From assembly GCF_004115265.2 (NCBI RefSeq), contig NW_022680356.1, positions 1,805,001 to 1,869,000 of the forward strand: 64,000 nt of DNA, in the 5' to 3' direction. Each line of letters begins with the position of its first letter. Within the stretch, counting starts at the first letter, position 1. The DNA comes from Rhinolophus ferrumequinum. Its lineage: Eukaryota; Chordata; Mammalia; Chiroptera; Rhinolophidae. The position numbers were made by a program, and so were the translations under genes. Of this stretch, positions 1 to 10,428 are shown piece by piece. The notes under the pieces are model-generated. The model saw only the letters and a program-made list of their open reading frames with translations. It ran no database searches and was not told the origin of the DNA.

Positions 1-880
1 TCCCCTGAAGAGGCCATGGCACCGGGAAGTGTGAATCCTGGGTCACGGTGGAGGGGGGGTGAGCTCACACCTCCAGCCCCTGCGGCCTCACTGTCCTCCC
101 CCACCTTCCCCTCTCAGTCCTCACCCCCCCTGGTCAGCCATTGGCACCCCCCTACCACGCCCCAGCCTCCTGCTGGCCCTGCATCCGCCTGCTGTCTGGC
201 CTAAGACAGACAGGAGGCCTGGTGGACTGGACTCCTAACCAGACTCACAGGGTGGCTCTGGGGCCTCAGGGGCTCATCCGGAGATCAGGAGACGCCAGCC
301 CTGACATCCTAACTGAATCTCAGTGTGAGACAGTCTGAAGTAAATCAGCTCTGCTCGCTCTCGTGCCCTCACTGAAGGCGGCAGCAGCTTGCAGTGTTCC
401 GCAGTGCCCGTCCTTCCCGTGTGAATGGGGTCTGGCCACCTCCGCGGCCCCCACAGCTATACCTCATCTCCCAGCAGGGCCAATTTCCCGTTGACTCTCA
501 AACTGTCAACTCCACCACACACAGCAGCCTTTGAATGCTGTTCCCCTGCCCGAAACACCTTCCTATCTCGCCTCAGGTGTACTCCTGCTCTTCCCCCAAA
601 ACCCAGCCCAAAGGAAACCTCCTCTAGGAAGCCCCCCACTTTGTCCTTCTCCAAGCAGCCAGTCTCAGACTTCTCTGGCCATTCCCTGCTCCACTGACTT
701 GTAATGAGGAATAAGGGATGATGCGAGGACAAAGGAAGCAGGCAGCTGGGTGGGTACCCGCCAGCCACGCCTGGAGGCGGGGAGGGCAACTGGCCCTGGG
801 AGGGATCCAATGCTGAGTTTGCTACCCGTAGCTGAGGAATAACTACTCCCTGCAGCCCTTGGGCGACGAGGACACAGAGT
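1..880. other. Intergenic sequence downstream of ADRA2B
   Basis: No credible exon is visible on either strand. The only recognisable content is an L2-like relic near 500-690. In human the next gene on this side is GPAT2, but nothing of it can be seen here. Confidence 0.6.
500..690 (-). repeat. L2 LINE relic
   Basis: The plus strand reads like the antisense of an L2 3' end: pyrimidine-rich text about small-exon-like CCTTCC, AAACCTCC and GGAAGCC blocks in the usual order. It is strongly diverged and the ends are approximate. Confidence 0.4.
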
Positions 881-898
881 GCTTATTACAAAATATCC

Positions 899-904
899 TT
901 TATT
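899..904 (-). terminator. ADRA2B: ADRA2B poly(A) signal
   Basis: TTTATT on the plus strand is AATAAA on the gene strand. It is the first good signal downstream of the ADRA2B stop and gives a 3' UTR of about 1.85 kb, in line with the long 3' UTR known for this gene. Cleavage would be near 880. Confidence 0.6.
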
Positions 905-2749
905 TATAAAATAGCTCAGGCTTTTAAAAAAAGACCTGCATATCACAAGGGGGCCAAGGCAATAATAGCAGGGGTCCTCCAGGGCACATGCGAGACCAGT
1001 CAGATGTCACAGGTCAGCCCCTCCCCTGGACCACCTTCCCAGCTCCACCCCAGGGCAATGCCCTATCTTCACACTGACACCACGGGATGAGCTGGATAGC
1101 CCCCCTCCCAAGGAGGGGTTCTGATTGATCCCCTCCATTCTCTCCACCCTAGAAAACGCTCTTATCACTCCTCTCAATCTGACCAGGTTCATTGATGTGC
1201 CAACAGTGCCCTGCCGCTCTGCCCCACCCCCAGCTAAGATGCCCACTGGCTTATGTTTGAAGTCAGGCACTCCCACGGGGAACACAGGAAACATCCTTCA
1301 TGTGCTCCCAATTGTCTGTGTGCCAGCATCTGGGGTGGGGGAGAGAACCAGGAGGGCGAGGCCCCTGGAGCCCCGACGATGGGGTGAAGCCACACGGCTG
1401 GGTCAGACGGGCCAGTTGGCATCCACCCGGGGCAGGATCAGTTGTGCGTCACAGGGACCCATTTGGGGCTTGGAGCCCTGCCTTGCATGCCAGTGAGAGG
1501 CTCCCCCAAGGATCCACCGGGCCCTTGCTCACCTGCTCCACCCCTGTACCCTGCCTGGGAGCTCTGTCACTGGCCACAGGCTCTCGTGTCAGACCATTCC
1601 CAGGGTGTGGGTATTTTTAGCTATCTCGAGGAAACAATCTGCCTGCTTGATGACAAAAGACTTCCCCCCATTGGCCCAAGCCACAGAAAACCCTGTTGGT
1701 GTTGCAGGTGAAGTGTCAAGAAGTTGTCATGCACATAATAACTCAAACGTCTGCAGGCACAAGAACATATTCTCAAAGTAATCCTTTAACTGCAAGAGGG
1801 GTTCTGTCTGCCACTCCCAGTTTGGGGTAGGAATTCACACACTCCAGGCACAGAACAAAAGTCTACAGGAAGACAAGTGGTGGTAAACACAGAGAAAGGG
1901 GACTTTTATATCACCACCTGATCGCATTTTCTGCTCCTCTAGTGCGTTTCCCCATGGAGCTCAAAGCTTTCTGCAACGCCTTTCATCTCCCTGCAGCAAG
2001 TAGGCGGCAAGCTATTGTCGCCCCAGATTTTGCAGGGGGTGAATGCTAGTGATCAGGGTTGTCCTGTTGAGGCAGAGGCCAGGCTTCCAGAATCCCCCAC
2101 TGAAGCCTCCACGTGCCCACACTTCTCCCAGAAGGGTGGCAGGTGGGAAACAGTCCACAGTTCTGGCCTTCAAAGGAGCTATGAATCCAAAAGCAGGGGA
2201 AAGGGGCAGAAGGGCCCAGAGACAGTGCCTGCACGTAAACCCCCACCCGGCACTTGATGGGGTCCACAGGCCATCGGTTCTGCCTCCTCCTCAGCAGCAG
2301 GCCTCCTGGGGAGAATGGAAGGCTGGCTTCCTGCTCTTTACGGGGGAGGTGAGAAGGCAGCAAAATACCAGGCCTGCCAGAGAACACAGGGTCCTCGAGG
2401 AAGGGAAGCGCACCCATCAGCTGGCAGAGGTCTGCGGTTCTGGGAAGGAGGTGCTCTACCTCAGCCTGGCGTCTGCCACACTCAGGAAGGTCCAGGCCTC
2501 CTCCATCTGCCTGCGTTCAGGCATGGAGGAAGATGTCCCCCCACAGCCAAGCCAGCGGGGGGGCTTCAGCTAGACCCTTTGAACGGCACCCCTGCCCAGG
2601 TCACTCCCAGGGGGCTCCCAAGATGAGGCTTGCAGGACCTGGGAAGGGACCGGAAAGCCCCAAGGACGTGGCCACATAAGACAGGGCAGGAAGCAGAGTG
2701 GTCCTGGTGCCACCTGGCACCAACCCCATAAGGGCAGTGGGCAGGCGGC

Positions 2750-4084
2750 TCACCAGGCCGTCTGGGTCCACTGGCGGCAAAGGATCCTTCGGAAGGCACG
2801 GCGGAAGTCCTGGTTGAAGATAGTGTAGATGACAGGGTTCAGCGAGCTATTGCAGTAACCAATCCAGAAGAAGAACTGGAAAAGGCCATGGGGCACCTTG
2901 CAGTGCTGTGGGCAGATGGCACCCAGGCTGTAGCTGAAGAAGAAGGGGAACCAACAGAGCACGAAGACGCCAATGACCACCGCCAGCACAAAGGTGAACC
3001 GCTTCTCTCGGGTCAGCTGAGCCCGCCGACGCCACCACTGCCCCCCTGCAGCTCCCATGCCCCTGCCCAGCAGCACCTGGCCACGCAGGGTGGCCAGCAC
3101 CCGGGAGCCCCGTGGCTGTTGCAGGGGTGGGCTGCAAGCTGAGACAGGTGACACCGGCAAGACCTGAGGCTCACACTCATCCTCCTCTTCCTCGCCAACT
3201 TCCTCCTCTGGAGACTCCCCACAGACTCCTTCTGTCGAACCCTGGCCTGTGTGGGGAAGGGCAGGCCAGGTGGGTGGCAAGGTGGGGATCCCAGGATCTT
3301 CAGGGGTCTCCCCCTGCTCCTTCTCCCCATTGGGCTTGGAGTGCCCGTTGGCCTCTCCAGAAGCAGCCTGATGAGAGGCCAGGGTTGACAGTTTGGCTGA
3401 TGCTCCCCTAGCAACCCTGCAGGGTTGCTTAGACTCACCCTTCCCAGGGCCCCCCTTGGCCCTGGGACCTCTGCGGTGGCTGCGTTTGGCGATCAGGTAG
3501 ATGCGCAGGTACACGAGGACCATGATGAGGCAGGGTGCGAAGAAGGACGCGACGCTGGAGGCCAGGATGTACCAAGCCTCTTGGTTGAGCTTGCACTGTG
3601 GGCGCCCGCGGGGCTGGGGGCCCGGGTCGTCCTTATAGACGAGGGGTGGCAGCGAGATGACAGCTGCGATGAGCCACACGGTGAGGATGATGCACTTGAT
3701 GCGGCGCGGGGTGCGCTTGGAGTTGTACTCCAGCGCGCGGCTCACGGCCCAGTAGCGGTCCAGGCTAATGGCGCACAGGTGCACGATGGACGAGGTACAG
3801 AAGAGCACATCGAGCGCTAGGTACACCTCGCACCAAGTGCGCCGGAAGTACCAGTAGCCTAGCAGCTCGTTGGCCAGCGAGAAAGGGATGATGAGCGTGG
3901 CCACCAGGATGTCGGCTGCGGCCAACGACACCAGGAACAGGTTCTGCGGGGCGCGGAGCGAGCGGCTCGTCAACACCGCCAGGATGACCAGTGAGTTGCC
4001 GAAGATGGTGAAGAGAATGAGAAAGGTGATGACTGCAGCGATGGCCGCTGTGGCCTGCACGGAGTAGGGCTCCTGGTGGTCCAT
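2750..4084 (-). CDS. ADRA2B: Alpha-2B adrenergic receptor, intronless coding region
   Basis: Gi-coupled plasma-membrane receptor for adrenaline and noradrenaline; it lowers cAMP and drives vasoconstriction. The single open frame gives 444 residues (human about 450) and aligns from [10 protein letters not shown] to the C-terminal WTQTAW. Visible marks: D58 in TM2, the amine-binding D92 in TM3, Cys85 and Cys164 for the extracellular disulphide, DRY at 109-111, serines 176, 177 and 180 in TM5, CWFP at 377-380 in TM6, NPVIY at 416-420 in TM7, and Cys436 for palmitoylation. The third intracellular loop (about 200-360) is long and variable. Its acidic run (293-304) is shorter than human and broken by Val-Gly. 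The start is the ATG at 4084, which gives the family N-terminus. The frame lies within a CpG-rich region. Confidence 0.98.
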   Translation of the reverse strand: MDHQEPYSVQATAAIAAVITFLILFTIFGNSLVILAVLTSRSLRAPQNLFLVSLAAADILVATLIIPFSLANELLGYWYFRRTWCEVYLALDVLFCTSSIVHLCAISLDRYWAVSRALEYNSKRTPRRIKCIILTVWLIAAVISLPPLVYKDDPGPQPRGRPQCKLNQEAWYILASSVASFFAPCLIMVLVYLRIYLIAKRSHRRGPRAKGGPGKGESKQPCRVARGASAKLSTLASHQAASGEANGHSKPNGEKEQGETPEDPGIPTLPPTWPALPHTGQGSTEGVCGESPEEEVGEEEEDECEPQVLPVSPVSACSPPLQQPRGSRVLATLRGQVLLGRGMGAAGGQWWRRRAQLTREKRFTFVLAVVIGVFVLCWFPFFFSYSLGAICPQHCKVPHGLFQFFFWIGYCNSSLNPVIYTIFNQDFRRAFRRILCRQWTQTAW

Positions 4085-5200
4085 GGCGGGGCCAGACGCG
4101 GCCAGATGGGGCGCTGCTCACCCAGTCGACGACAGCGCTGTCCCACCCAGCGCGGCTAGACGATGGGGTCGCACCCCAGGCGGCGCTGAGCGCCATGGAG
4201 TCCCATGGCCAGGCGGAGAAGGACCCAGGAGGTTGGGGAACGCCGGAGACCAGCCACCGCTCTCCTATATCCTATTCCACCGGCGCCCGGTGTCCCTGCT
4301 GTCCGCCCCGGAGAAGTTTCCCAAGTTGTCCCGCTGCCGTCCCCTCCCTGCCCGGGCCAGGGAAAGTTGCGCCCTCTCCCCACGAGGCAGCGGGACGCAC
4401 GAGGGGGCGCAGGGCCCGCAGGCCGCCGGGGGCGCGTCGCCCTTTCTCGAAGGAGGTGCGGAAGCCGCGTCGCCCGCTCGCTCCCGTCCAGAGCCGCGCC
4501 TGCAGGCAGCCGTCCGCGACAGGGGACTGGGGAGCTGAGCGGCGGCTGCAGGAGGGAGGAGACTGGAGGCGGGAGTAGGAGGCGGGGCGGGCGCGGGGCG
4601 GGCGGCGAGCGGCGGCTGGGTGGAGGGGCGCAGCGCGGAGAGCAGGGGCCAGCAGCCTGCCCGCGCCCCACCTCCGCCCCGAAGCCCCCACCCCTTTCCC
4701 CAGCCTCGGTGCGTAAGGATCCAACGGGCCCCACATTTGGGATCTTAGAGACGCTGGGAAGGACGCTTGCAAAAGAGGAAGGGTGGGTGGGCGCGGGGAT
4801 CAGGGACGCTGCGCAGGTGGGGCCGCGGGCACGGAGGTGGACCTCTCCCCTGCGGACTGCGGCGCTGGGGCCGAGCTCCCGAGGTTAGGAAGGTGGGCGC
4901 GAGTGGATCGCTGCTCCCGTCGCCCAAGAGCCCCAAGGAGAGCGTGGATGGATGTGTTGGGCACCAGAGCACAATAAACCACAACCATGACGGCGCCCGA
5001 GAAGGAAGAAGCCAAGCGGAGGGGGTGGTGAAGCGGGGAGACTGCCTGGGACCCGGTCCCCAAATGCATTTTCGCCGGGACTGAGCCCCGTCGGGCCTGC
5101 GAAGACCGGGGAAGTGCGCTTGGCCGGATGACGAGCGCCCCCTGCCGCCGCCCGCGATCCGCCGGGACACAGCGTCCACGCCGGGACCTGGGCGCCTGAA
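3450..5200. promoter_or_regulatory. ADRA2B: CpG-rich island over the ADRA2B 5' end
   Basis: CpG dinucleotides are dense from the first half of the coding region through about 1.1 kb upstream of the ATG, and then drop off. GC boxes such as GGGGCGGGCG occur at about 4585-4600. I see no convincing TATA box close to the start codon, so a TATA-less promoter between about 4200 and 4800 is likely. The exact start site cannot be read from sequence. Confidence 0.6.
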
Positions 5201-8200
5201 ACACTCCAGGCTGGTGGGACAGGTAAGTGCTTGGAGATTTATGGTTTCAGCTGTCCTGTTTCTCCTGCATCTACTTTGGTTTCCTCCCTTAAGGGCAAAG
5301 AGGTAAGAGGAGAACTGGTTTGGTCTCAAATCTCAGCAGTACCGAGACACAGGCAAGGGTTTCTTTCGGAGGCGGGGGGCGCTGGGCAAACTCAACCTCT
5401 TGACCAATAAGAAGAGGACGTCTCCTAGCGCAGAGCAAGACCTAGTGGAGGGGTCTCAGGGGAAAAGCGGGTCTCAGAGGCAGCTGTGAGGTAGGAGCTT
5501 CCCTTGCTCCTCCAGTCCTGGTGACTGTCCACGTGCACGCTGCACGCCCCTCTCGGGTGGCGATAGGAAGAGTTGGGGTAAGAAATTTCCCACTAAGCAC
5601 ACACCCCGCCCACCCCCATCCTGGCATGGAAGAGCTGCGGAGCCGCGACTCTCCCTCAGGCACCCTGTTCCTACCCACTGTCCTTGTGGCCACTGCCACC
5701 AGGGCCCGCCTGGGCAGCCTCAGGGGCGATTTTTTTCTGCCGCTTCTGGAGCCCCTCATGCTATCACCCCAGCCTAGAGGCAGGCCTTGCATTTCTAGCG
5801 CACAGCTCTGCGTGACATCCTCTATGTAAATGAGCATGAATCTGCCTCAGAAAGTAGGGCTGCGCCACAGGAGCCGCCTTGAGCCAGCATACCCAGTGGA
5901 CCTTTCTTCCTGCCAGCTCCATCCTCGTGGGAGCAGGGAGCATGACCTCGTTCTGCCCTCACAGACAATGGCTCTCTTCCCTATCCAGGCTTAGATGGGT
6001 GATACCGCAGACCCCGCGGTGTTCCTCCTTGATCTCCTGCTGTCCCTGCTTTCTACCAGCCTACGCAGACCCTCTGTGAGGAGAGAGTGCCAGCCAGGTG
6101 AATCCAGTTGTCTAGGCTAGATTCGGAGGGGGCAGCCAGCCTCTCTGGCCCCCTCCAGAAACAGGTTTTATGGATGCATTCTCCCCAACTCACTGGGCTG
6201 GGCTGGGCTGGGCTGGGCAGGGAGCGGACCCACAGCTGCCAGGGATGGAGAGGTCTCAGCAACCCCTTCATTGAGGAAGCACAGAGAGGTGGTCATTGGA
6301 GCCTGGGTCGCAGCCACTTGAGCAAATTCCTGCCTATCCTTGTTCCCTGGTGGTGCAGTCGGAGTGCCCTGGCCACCCAAACAGGCTTGGGAAGGACTAC
6401 TTTTTCACCCTCTCCAATCATACTCAGGGCGGGGGCCCAGTGGGCATCTCCCCAGAGGCAGTGACCAGGATCAGCCTTTGTCTCCCACCCATTTTCCTTA
6501 AAAGGCCAGGCGTCCAGGACTCTGCAGGAACTGAGGCCAGAGCTGCTCTACTCCTTCCCCTGCCCCATCCTGTCCTCCCTGCAAGTTCCCACTGAGGGGT
6601 TCTCCCCTGGGCCTTCCCTGAAGGGGCAGCACCAGGCCAGGAGGGGACAACCAGGGGCAGTGTACAGACATGTATGAGGCTCAGCCACTGCCCCAGGCTC
6701 TGCGTCACTTGCTGCCATCTCCCAGCCCCCCACTCCTCATGTGCCTCTGGTTTTGGGGGCAGTGGGGACCGTTACATAACTGGATACCGACTCTTTTCTG
6801 CAGCCTCCCATCTCCCCGCGCACCGTCTCCCCGCACACCGTCTCCCTGCACACCTTCAGGCTGCCTGCCCCACGCAGCCCTGCGTGAGTCAGAGTCCAGG
6901 ACTTGCTTCAAGTAGATCCGACTTTCAACAGTCACCCCATCCCACCAGGGTTGCCAGAGTTCAGTCCCAGACCTACAACCAGAGCATGGCCAGCCACATG
7001 TGCAGAGAGGGAAGGCAGTGACAGGCACTGGCCCCACCAGGCCACGTTTTGGCCCCTGGGCATGCCCTGAGCTCCCCTGGCTCCAGTGTTTTCCAGTGGC
7101 TGTTTGCTCTGCCAGAAACGCCCTTCTTGCCCTTCCTTTTATCCTTGGGGGGGTCCCCACTCTCTCTTCAAGGTCTACTCACCTGTCACCGCTGTCTCAG
7201 GCAGAGGGAGCTACCCTGTTCTCCACGTTCCCTGACTCTGCACACAGCACCACTGTCTCTTCTCTGTCCCCAATACCTGGCTGAGATTGGTGAACAGCGA
7301 GGGGCAGTGGCAGAGGTGCCAATGGGTGGATAACATACAGGAGCCTTTCTCAGGTAGTGCCCAAATGAAGGTGTCCCCAGGGATGCCGTTATAAAGGGGG
7401 GCCATGAGGGAAAAGTGACTTGGTATCATCTTTCCCAAAGGAAGGATACAGTTGTCCCATCCCCGGCTGTGAGAGTGAGGCAAGGGCTACGCCATCTTAG
7501 CCAGAAGCCCTGGAGCCACTTCTTCTGCAGGCCTGAGAGGTGAGACTGGTCCCAGGTCCTGCTGGGCCAGGGCTCCAGCAGCTCAGAGCCCACTAGGCTA
7601 GTCCCCAACAGGACTTCACCCTGAGGCTGTCTGTCCCCTGAAGCCCCAGCGGCTCAAGTCCCTGGCACCCTTCTTCCCAGACGACCCTGTATGCCTCAGC
7701 CTCCCCAGTTCCCAGACCCTCGAGCCTTGCCGTCTAATGTAAGTCGGTCATCCTCTCTCCCGCCATCACACTTGCCTGACAAACCCCAGCCCTGGTCAGA
7801 ACTAAATCATCCACCACTCTCTCTGCCTTTGACCAGCGGCTGCCGTTTCCGGAACAGAACACTCACTGTATCGACTGGCCTAGCTTTCAACTCCTGACCA
7901 CAAGTCTCCAGACTTTCTTAGAGCTCGTTTCCCTCTCTCAGAATTGGCTTCACTTTCACTGCTGCCCCTGCCCCGCAGCTCCCAGGCTGTCAGACAGGAG
8001 CTCCTCCCTGCAGACACCTGCATCTGAGCCCCATGTCCCTCATAGGACAAGTCCCTGGGTGTATCCCGGACCCCAAGCCGTCTCATGTCCCCAGCACCCT
8101 GCTCCTTCCACTGTCCCCTCCAGGGGTCACTATGCAGAGCAGCCCACCCCTTAGGAAGCCCTATCTGCCCCTGCAGCTGCCACCTTCTCCAGCTGTTTGT

Positions 8201-8434
8201 CACCATGTCACTGTCTCTAATCCCTCACATTCTCTCCTTAACCCTCCACGGAATCTTCTGGCGGCTCATCCATGACCCCACGCCACCAAGTGTCCTCTTC
8301 TTATTCAGTTTCTCTGCAGTATTATACACTGGGCCACTCCTTGTCCTTGGAACTCTGCAGGTTCTGCTCCCTCCTTGCCGGACACCCCTTCTCAGCCCCC
8401 TTTTCTTCTCCCAAACTCTAAATCTGTGATTGTC

Positions 8435-8640
8435 ACTGAGACCAGTGTTTGCCCTTTCCCCTACAAGGCACATTTGACAATGTGTGGATACATTTTTGAC
8501 TGTCACAGCAGTGGGAACGGAGTTGCTACTGGCATCTGGTAAGAGCAAAAATGCTAAGCATCTTACAACGTACAGGACAGCCCCCCACAGCTACGAATTC
8601 TTGGGCACATATGCTAACGACTGAGACTGAGGAACCCCAT
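8435..8640 (+). mobile_element. MER5A-like hAT-Charlie DNA transposon relic
   Basis: The order of blocks matches my memory of MER5A: ACATTTGACAATGTGTGGA, ACATTTTTGACTGTCACA, TGCTACTGGCATCTGG and ACAGGACAGCCCCCCACA. It is a non-autonomous copy with many substitutions, which fits an age before the placental radiation. Confidence 0.75.
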
Positions 8641-9004
8641 GTGCGGTGACAGCACCGGGTTCATCCCTGGGACCCTTTCCTCTGTACCTGAGCTCTTCCT
8701 GGGTGACTGTATCTTGCCCCAGGGCACCTACCTCCATGCTGGTGACTCCCCAATGTGCACTCCTGTCCCAAACTCCAGGCTCATTCACCCCACACTCCCT
8801 GACCCACCCACTCATTCCAGGTCCAACAGCCTCAGACCTCACATACCCACCCCCGAGACCTGCCGCTCCCCTCTGTCCTCAGTGTTCTAAGTGGACCCCT
8901 CACCCCTGCATCCAATCACAGGTGTGGTTGCCTCAACCTCCAGAATGTGCAGCCCCCACTCCTCCTCTGGAAAACGACAGACCAGCTGAGGGCCCTTCCA
9001 GGGT

Positions 9005-9060
9005 GTGTGGGGGGTGGGGTGTGGTGGGGTGGAGCGGTGGGGGGGGGGGGGAGGCGGTGG
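9005..9060 (+). repeat. G-rich tract with G-quadruplex potential
   Basis: The plus strand carries at least five runs of three or more G in about 55 bases, including one run of more than ten. It lies just beyond the predicted ASTL poly(A) signal, on the template strand of that gene. Confidence 0.8.
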
Positions 9061-9105
9061 TAGTAAGCACAGCCCAGAGCCCAACGCCTGGAACGCGTAC
9101 CCCAC

Positions 9106-9111
9106 TTTATT
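9106..9111 (-). terminator. ASTL: Candidate ASTL poly(A) signal
   Basis: TTTATT on plus is AATAAA on the gene strand, about 930 nt past the ASTL stop. I saw no AATAAA between this point and the stop codon. The downstream side is C-rich and not GU-rich on the transcript, so the assignment is tentative. Confidence 0.4.
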
Positions 9112-10036
9112 TGTCTTCCCCCAAACATCAGCGGCCTCCCTGGGACAGGGCAGGGGCTCCGGCCCCCACCCACCGTGGCTACAGAACAGTGCCACAGGGC
9201 TGCTGGCCTGCTCCCCGGCACCCCTGGGACGCTCTTCACTCTTAGAACAGCCCTCACAGAGGAGGCCAGTTGCTGGGGAGGGGAGAGAGCTTGGTTAAAG
9301 GAGGACAAGCAGGGTAACCACCCCCAGCCACCTTCCAGGGCCTCCTCTAGCCAAGGCCCGGGAGGTAGGGGTACAGGGAGAAGTGAGGGGTCCAGGGGGA
9401 GGTGGGGAGTACAGCCAGGGTGGGGAACAAGGCTCCCTGGAAATAGGACACAGGTGGAGAGGAGCTCGCAGTCCTGTGCAGAGGGGCCTCACGAGTTCCC
9501 CACTGTGTAGTCCTAGAGGGCCCCCAGCTCCCCCTCATCTCCCCATGGGGGCACCTGCTGACTCTCTAGCCTTCCTGCACTGCAGGGGAGGGAGTGGGAC
9601 TCCTGGAGAGCAGGGCTGGGGGCTGGAGGCTCCCAGGCTCCCAGCCACAGGTCTCCCCCCAAGGCCTGGCCTGTTAGTCCATGCTGGGAGGCTGGGCCTC
9701 AGCTATAGGACTTCCACAGCCTTCAAGGCTGGAATCTTCTTTTTCACCCCTCCAGCCCCTCTCTCTGGAGCCTGGAGAATGTCACTTCCCAATCCCAGCA
9801 TCCATGACAGCAGGCAGAGCCAGGTATCCCCAACAGGCCTGCCTCCTCCCCAACAGACCTGAGGGCCCCTCGATCCCCAGGAACCCTTGGGGGAACTGGT
9901 GGGGAAGGATGGGGCAGAGGGAGAGGCCAGGACCTCAGACAGGGAGGCCAGACTGGGGTTGGAACACAGGGTTGTCGCCTAGAGGGGCCAAGGGTTATGA
10001 GACCCAGCTGCTCTGGCGACAGGATGCACTCGCCGC

Positions 10037-10428
10037 TTAGGGGCAGAAGCCACAGTCACCACCTCTAGGCATCCCCCTGAAGTGACCCAAAACTGAGTCC
10101 CCCCAGGCAGCCTGGAGAAGTGCTGGCTGGTCTTCTGCTTCTAGAGATGGGGCTGGAGGTACAGTGGGCACTTGGGCCGGCCGGGACTGCTCCAGGGCAA
10201 GACCAGGAGCGCCTGCACCAGGCCTTGAGCTTGGGGCGGGGGCCGGGGTCTGAGGCCGCCTTGCAGAGGCCGCCACACCGAACTTCTCCAGGGCAGGTGG
10301 GCTCTTGGCAGCCCTGGAGTCACCGGGGTCAGGGCTCCTGGACTCTGCCAACAACGCCTCCAGCAGCTGCTGCAGGTGTGGTCGAGAGGCGGGAGTGGGG
10401 CTCCCGCCCTTGTCATGGGCCTGGAACC
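10037..10428 (-). CDS. ASTL: ASTL exon 9: C-terminal tail and stop
   Basis: Encodes residues 288-417 and the TAA at 10037-10039. The segment [15 protein letters not shown] and the SRPGAGAPG block match human ovastacin. The tail is Pro, Ala and Ser rich and looks disordered. It ends [14 protein letters not shown], adding two cysteines that human lacks. Confidence 0.93.

Larger units (their letters stand above)
5205..9090. other. Intergenic sequence between ADRA2B and ASTL
   Basis: GC-rich, unique-looking sequence without a supportable exon. It contains a short GGGCT tandem near 6197-6218, a 15-bp tandem near 6818-6855, an L2-like patch near 7080-7260, and a MER5A copy near 8435-8640. Confidence 0.6.

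Noticed and set aside
1-880. Exons of GPAT2, the next human gene on this side
   Set aside because: No acyltransferase-like text or splice-bounded frame is visible.
3425-3820. A 131-residue plus-strand frame opposite ADRA2B
   Set aside because: It is an antisense shadow of a conserved coding region with high GC.
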